8,618 nt of DNA from Avidehalobacter sp964569265. GTDB taxonomy: Bacteria; Bacillota; Dehalobacteriia; UBA4068; UBA4997. The DNA is taken from contig CAZMTO010000041.1 in NCBI GenBank assembly GCA_964569265.1, forward strand, positions 1-8,618. Direction: 5' to 3'. The number at the start of each line of letters is the position of its first letter. Positions within the stretch are counted from its first letter, which is position 1. The position numbers and the translations under genes are program-made. Under the pieces are notes generated by a model, which worked only from the letters and a program-made list of their open reading frames with translations, was not told the origin of the DNA and searched no databases. This document shows positions 6,916-8,618 of this stretch, one piece after another.

Positions 6916-7965
6916 ATGGCTGAAACAAAAATTAAGCTGTATGATTCGGTGGCAGAGGTTGATGCTTTGCTGCCCGAAGCCGGGCGTCGGTTAAATTCGG
7001 CAACACACGAAGAAATTATTGCCGGTGCTACCAGCGACATTTATTTTATTAAAACGCAGGACATTTTGCGTCAGCTTGGGCGTGACGATGTTGAGGTTAC
7101 GGCTGAAATTTTTGCACGTAAAAGCGGGCTGTTTGTAGGTATAAACGAGGTTTTGTCTTTGTTGAAGGATGCCCCGGTAGAGGTATGGGCCCTGCCGGAG
7201 GGCAGCGAGATGCAGCCTAAAGAGGTTTTGTGCCGCATAAAAGGGCGTTACGCCGATTTTGGTGTGTATGAAACCGCAATTTTGGGTATATTAGCCAGCA
7301 GCAGCGGTTGGGCAACGGCCGCCCGCGAGGTTAAAGCCGCTGCCCCGGATAAAGCCGTTGCCTGCTTTGGTGCAAGGCATATTCACCCGGCAGTTGCACC
7401 AGTTATGGAACGTGCCGCGCTTATTGGCGGCTGCGATGCCTGTAGCTGTGTGTTGGGCGCCAAGCTGATGGGGCAATATCCGTCGGGAACCACACCGCAC
7501 GCACTGTTTTTAACCGTGGGCGATACCCTGACGGCTGCTAAAGCCTACGATGATTTTATGCCGGAAAATGCCGCGCGGGTAATTTTGGTAGATACTTTTA
7601 AAGACGAGATAGAAGAAGCACTGCGTGTGGCCGGCGAGCTGGGCGAGCGCTTGCAGGGTGTGCGTTTGGATACCCCCAGCGAACGCGGCGGCGTAACCTG
7701 CGGTCTGGTACACGAAATGCGCCAGCGCCTTGATCAGGCCGGTTATAATTACGTAAAAATATTTGTTTCGGGCGGGTTAACGCCCCAACGTATTGTTGAG
7801 CTGGCTGCTGCCGGTGCCGACAGCTTTGGTGTTGGCAGCTATATATCCGGTGCGGCGGCTATTGATATGACGATGGATTTAAAAGAGGTTGACGGCAAAC
7901 CGGTGGCAAAGCGTGGGCGTGTGCCCGGGCTTACCCCCACCGACCGCTTGCAGAAGATGAAGTAA
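6916..7965 (+). CDS. Nicotinate phosphoribosyltransferase
   Basis: The 349-residue enzyme of the NAD salvage pathway joins nicotinate and PRPP to give nicotinate mononucleotide, coupled to ATP in most family members. Visible family landmarks are GATSDIYFIKTQDIL near the N-terminus, the GARHIHPAVAP segment (R154, H157), GAKLMGQYPSGTTPHAL (H195), VRLDTPSERGG (D252) and the phosphate-binding barrel strand FVSGGLTPQRI (S285-G287) followed by FGVGSYIS. It is the short archaeal/Firmicutes-type NAPRTase rather than the longer E. coli PncB. Two adjacent ATGs exist (6913 and 6916); 6916 is preferred because the GGGGG at 6904-6908 is then 7 bases away rather than 4. A hairpin follows the stop. It has its own AT-rich upstream gap (6866-6912) but no clean promoter that I can support. 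Confidence 0.93.
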   Translation: MAETKIKLYDSVAEVDALLPEAGRRLNSATHEEIIAGATSDIYFIKTQDILRQLGRDDVEVTAEIFARKSGLFVGINEVLSLLKDAPVEVWALPEGSEMQPKEVLCRIKGRYADFGVYETAILGILASSSGWATAAREVKAAAPDKAVACFGARHIHPAVAPVMERAALIGGCDACSCVLGAKLMGQYPSGTTPHALFLTVGDTLTAAKAYDDFMPENAARVILVDTFKDEIEEALRVAGELGERLQGVRLDTPSERGGVTCGLVHEMRQRLDQAGYNYVKIFVSGGLTPQRIVELAAAGADSFGVGSYISGAAAIDMTMDLKEVDGKPVAKRGRVPGLTPTDRLQKMK

Positions 7966-7977
7966 TTTTAAACATAG

Positions 7978-8002
7978 GGGCGCACTGTTATGCGGTGCGC
8001 CC
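7978..8002 (+). terminator. Hairpin after the NAPRTase gene
   Basis: GGGCGCAC (7978-7985) pairs perfectly with GTGCGCCC (7995-8002) around a 9-base loop, 13 bases after the stop codon. The downstream tract (GATATTGTT) is only moderately T-rich, so termination may be partial. The position and GC-rich stem resemble the yebC terminator. Confidence 0.6.
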
Positions 8003-8021
8003 GATATTGTTAAAAATATGC

Positions 8022-8050
8022 TTGCTTTTTTATTCGGTGTGTGCTATAAT
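8022..8050 (+). promoter_or_regulatory. tRNA-Leu promoter
   Basis: TTGCTT (8022-8027) and a perfect TATAAT (8045-8050) are 17 bp apart, with TGC directly before the -10 as an extended element. The tRNA begins 18 bases after the -10, leaving a short leader. This is the strongest promoter in the window, as expected for a stable RNA gene. Confidence 0.85.
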
Positions 8051-8067
8051 AGCCAAGTGAAATGCTT

Positions 8068-8154
8068 GCGAGAGTGGCGGAATCGGCAGACGCGCTACTT
8101 TGAGGGGGTAGTGGGAAACTTCCTGTACGGGTTCAAGTCCCGTCTCTCGCACCA
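8068..8154 (+). tRNA. tRNA-Leu (anticodon GAG)
   Basis: The 87-base gene folds as a class II tRNA. The acceptor stem GCGAGAG (8068-8074) pairs perfectly with CTCTCGC (8144-8150), then discriminator A and encoded CCA (8152-8154). The D arm has GCG/CGC. The anticodon stem CTACT/GGTAG holds a 7-base loop with GAG at 8102-8104, reading CUU/CUC leucine codons. A long variable arm with GGAA/TTCC and the T arm ACGGG-TTCAAGT-CCCGT complete it. The long variable arm and A discriminator fit leucine identity. Confidence 0.96.
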
Positions 8155-8156
8155 TA

Positions 8157-8211
8157 ACTGGACATCAATTTTGATACAATACGTATCGAAGTTGGTGTCC
8201 AGTTTCTTTTT
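8157..8211 (+). terminator. Very long terminator-like hairpin after tRNA-Leu
   Basis: A 21-base arm (8157-8177, beginning ACTGGACA) pairs along its whole length with 8183-8203 (ending TGTCCAGT), with a 5-base loop AATAC. Three positions are T:G, all of which are allowed G:U pairs in the plus-strand RNA. TTTCTTTTT follows. It starts 3 bases after the CCA, so it probably ends the tRNA transcript. The stem is far longer than a usual terminator. Confidence 0.82.
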
Positions 8212-8260
8212 ATAAAACCCTTGATTTACAAGGATTTCTCGATACTTTTTAACAATTATA

Positions 8261-8310
8261 GGCTCTACGGCGATTTGGAAATGGTCGCTGTAGAGCCTTT
8301 TCATATTTTT
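8261..8310 (+). terminator. 13-bp hairpin with T-rich tail
   Basis: GGCTCTACGGCGA (8261-8273) pairs with TCGCTGTAGAGCC (8285-8297) with one G:U and an 11-base loop, followed by TTTTCATATTTTT. It reads as a plus-strand intrinsic terminator, though no gene between the tRNA and here needs it. It may be part of the integrated element rather than the host chromosome. Confidence 0.55.
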
Positions 8311-8341
8311 GCCGATATACCTTTTAACGAAAGGTCTGCAA

Positions 8342-8391
8342 GGGTGTGCAAATTTTAGAGGGGGTGTGCATTTTCGGCAAAGGGGTGTGCA
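8342..8391. repeat. Three GGGTGTGCA direct repeats (iteron-like)
   Basis: GGGTGTGCA occurs at 8342-8350, 8362-8370 and 8383-8391, the steps being 20 and 21 bp, close to two helical turns. The copies lie between the tRNA-side hairpins and the 3' end of the recombinase gene. Such phasing is typical of sites bound cooperatively on one DNA face. A binding protein is not identified. Confidence 0.65.
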
Positions 8392-8411
8392 CTTTTTAAT
8401 TATTCCACGGT

Positions 8412-8443
8412 AAAAGAAAAAGCCGGAGCATTTACGCTCCGAC
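8412..8443 (-). terminator. Terminator of the serine recombinase gene
   Basis: On the minus strand CGGAGC pairs with GCTCCG (8424-8429 with 8436-8441), extendable to 8 bp with one G:U, around a 6-base loop, followed by TTTTTCTTTT (8421 down to 8412). The stop codon of the recombinase lies in the loop, so terminator and gene end overlap. Confidence 0.85.
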
Positions 8444-8618
8444 TTGAATTTCAGTTCCGTTCTGGAAAACAAAGGTTATTTGTCCGTCTCTGTGAACAAT
8501 GGCTTTCTCGACCATCACTGTCCAGATGGTATCATCCCACTCGGTCATGGTGTCCGGTTGTTCTTTGAATGTTCGTATGAACAGTGCCATTTTCTTGTCC
8601 TGTTGGGTTCTGGCGGTG
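8432..8618 (-). CDS. Large serine recombinase, C-terminal end (partial)
   Basis: The minus strand is open from the window edge to TAA at 8434-8432, giving the last 61 residues of a longer protein. The ending, around FIRTFKEQPDTMTEWDD, IWTVMVEKAIVHRDGQITF and FQNGTEIQVGA, resembles the C-terminal tail of large serine (resolvase-type) site-specific recombinases in Firmicutes integrative elements, whose tails commonly read as a fingered FDEALW...VTVY...FTFKDGTEI pattern. Catalytic and zinc-ribbon domains would lie outside the window, so activity cannot be judged. The gene points toward the tRNA, indicating an element end between 8155 and 8432. Gene identity is by motif resemblance. Confidence 0.75.
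   Translation of the reverse strand, partial: TARTQQDKKMALFIRTFKEQPDTMTEWDDTIWTVMVEKAIVHRDGQITFVFQNGTEIQVGA

Noticed and set aside
8018..8215. 65-codon plus-strand open frame over the tRNA
   Set aside because: It contains the tRNA promoter and the tRNA itself; coding is not credible.
8095..8472. 125-codon minus-strand open frame covering the tRNA antisense strand, hairpins and the GGGTGTGCA repeats
   Set aside because: It crosses a tRNA, three hairpins and direct repeats, and its low-complexity CTP-like repeats are the translation of the DNA repeats. It also overlaps the recombinase end in another frame.

Overview
The window reads as a bacterial chromosome of moderate GC, most likely a Firmicute and probably a gut-type Negativicutes or Clostridia relative. 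This rests on strong AGGAG/GGGG ribosome binding sites, a polA-mutM-ytaF-coaE-lytic transglycosylase gene order, a YtaF protein, and a partial large serine recombinase of the kind common in gut Firmicutes mobile elements. The exact taxon is inference.

Layout: bases 1-94 hold a good sigma-A-type promoter and the ribosome binding site of a YebC/TACO1-family gene (95-847), closed by an intrinsic terminator (886-916). DNA polymerase I (931-3525) and formamidopyrimidine-DNA glycosylase mutM (3568-4392) follow as a compact DNA-repair pair. The 590 bases between mutM and the next gene are mostly occupied by a three-unit array of large imperfect palindromes (4380-4842, period about 135 bp). Each has the same GGCGTAC/GTACGCC heart, and the first begins inside the last codons of mutM. 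This is the least ordinary structure in the window. Next come a YtaF/MntP-like membrane protein (4982-5494, apparently short at its C-terminus), dephospho-CoA kinase coaE with its own promoter (5629-6228), a membrane-anchored SLT lytic transglycosylase starting at TTG (6266-6865), and nicotinate phosphoribosyltransferase (6916-7965).

A hairpin after the NAPRTase gene leads to an excellent promoter and a tRNA-Leu(GAG) gene with encoded CCA (8068-8154). A remarkably long terminator-like hairpin follows at once. The last ~400 bases look like the end of an integrated element: a 13-bp hairpin, three GGGTGTGCA repeats spaced two helical turns apart, and, on the minus strand, the C-terminal 61 codons of a large serine recombinase with a terminator wrapped around its stop codon.

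Functionally the genes cover DNA replication and repair (polA, mutM), cofactor supply (coaE for CoA, the NAPRTase for NAD), cell-wall remodelling (SLT) and translation (tRNA-Leu; YebC by family knowledge). No complete undescribed system is visible. The best leads are the palindrome array and the recombinase-proximal repeats beside the tRNA.
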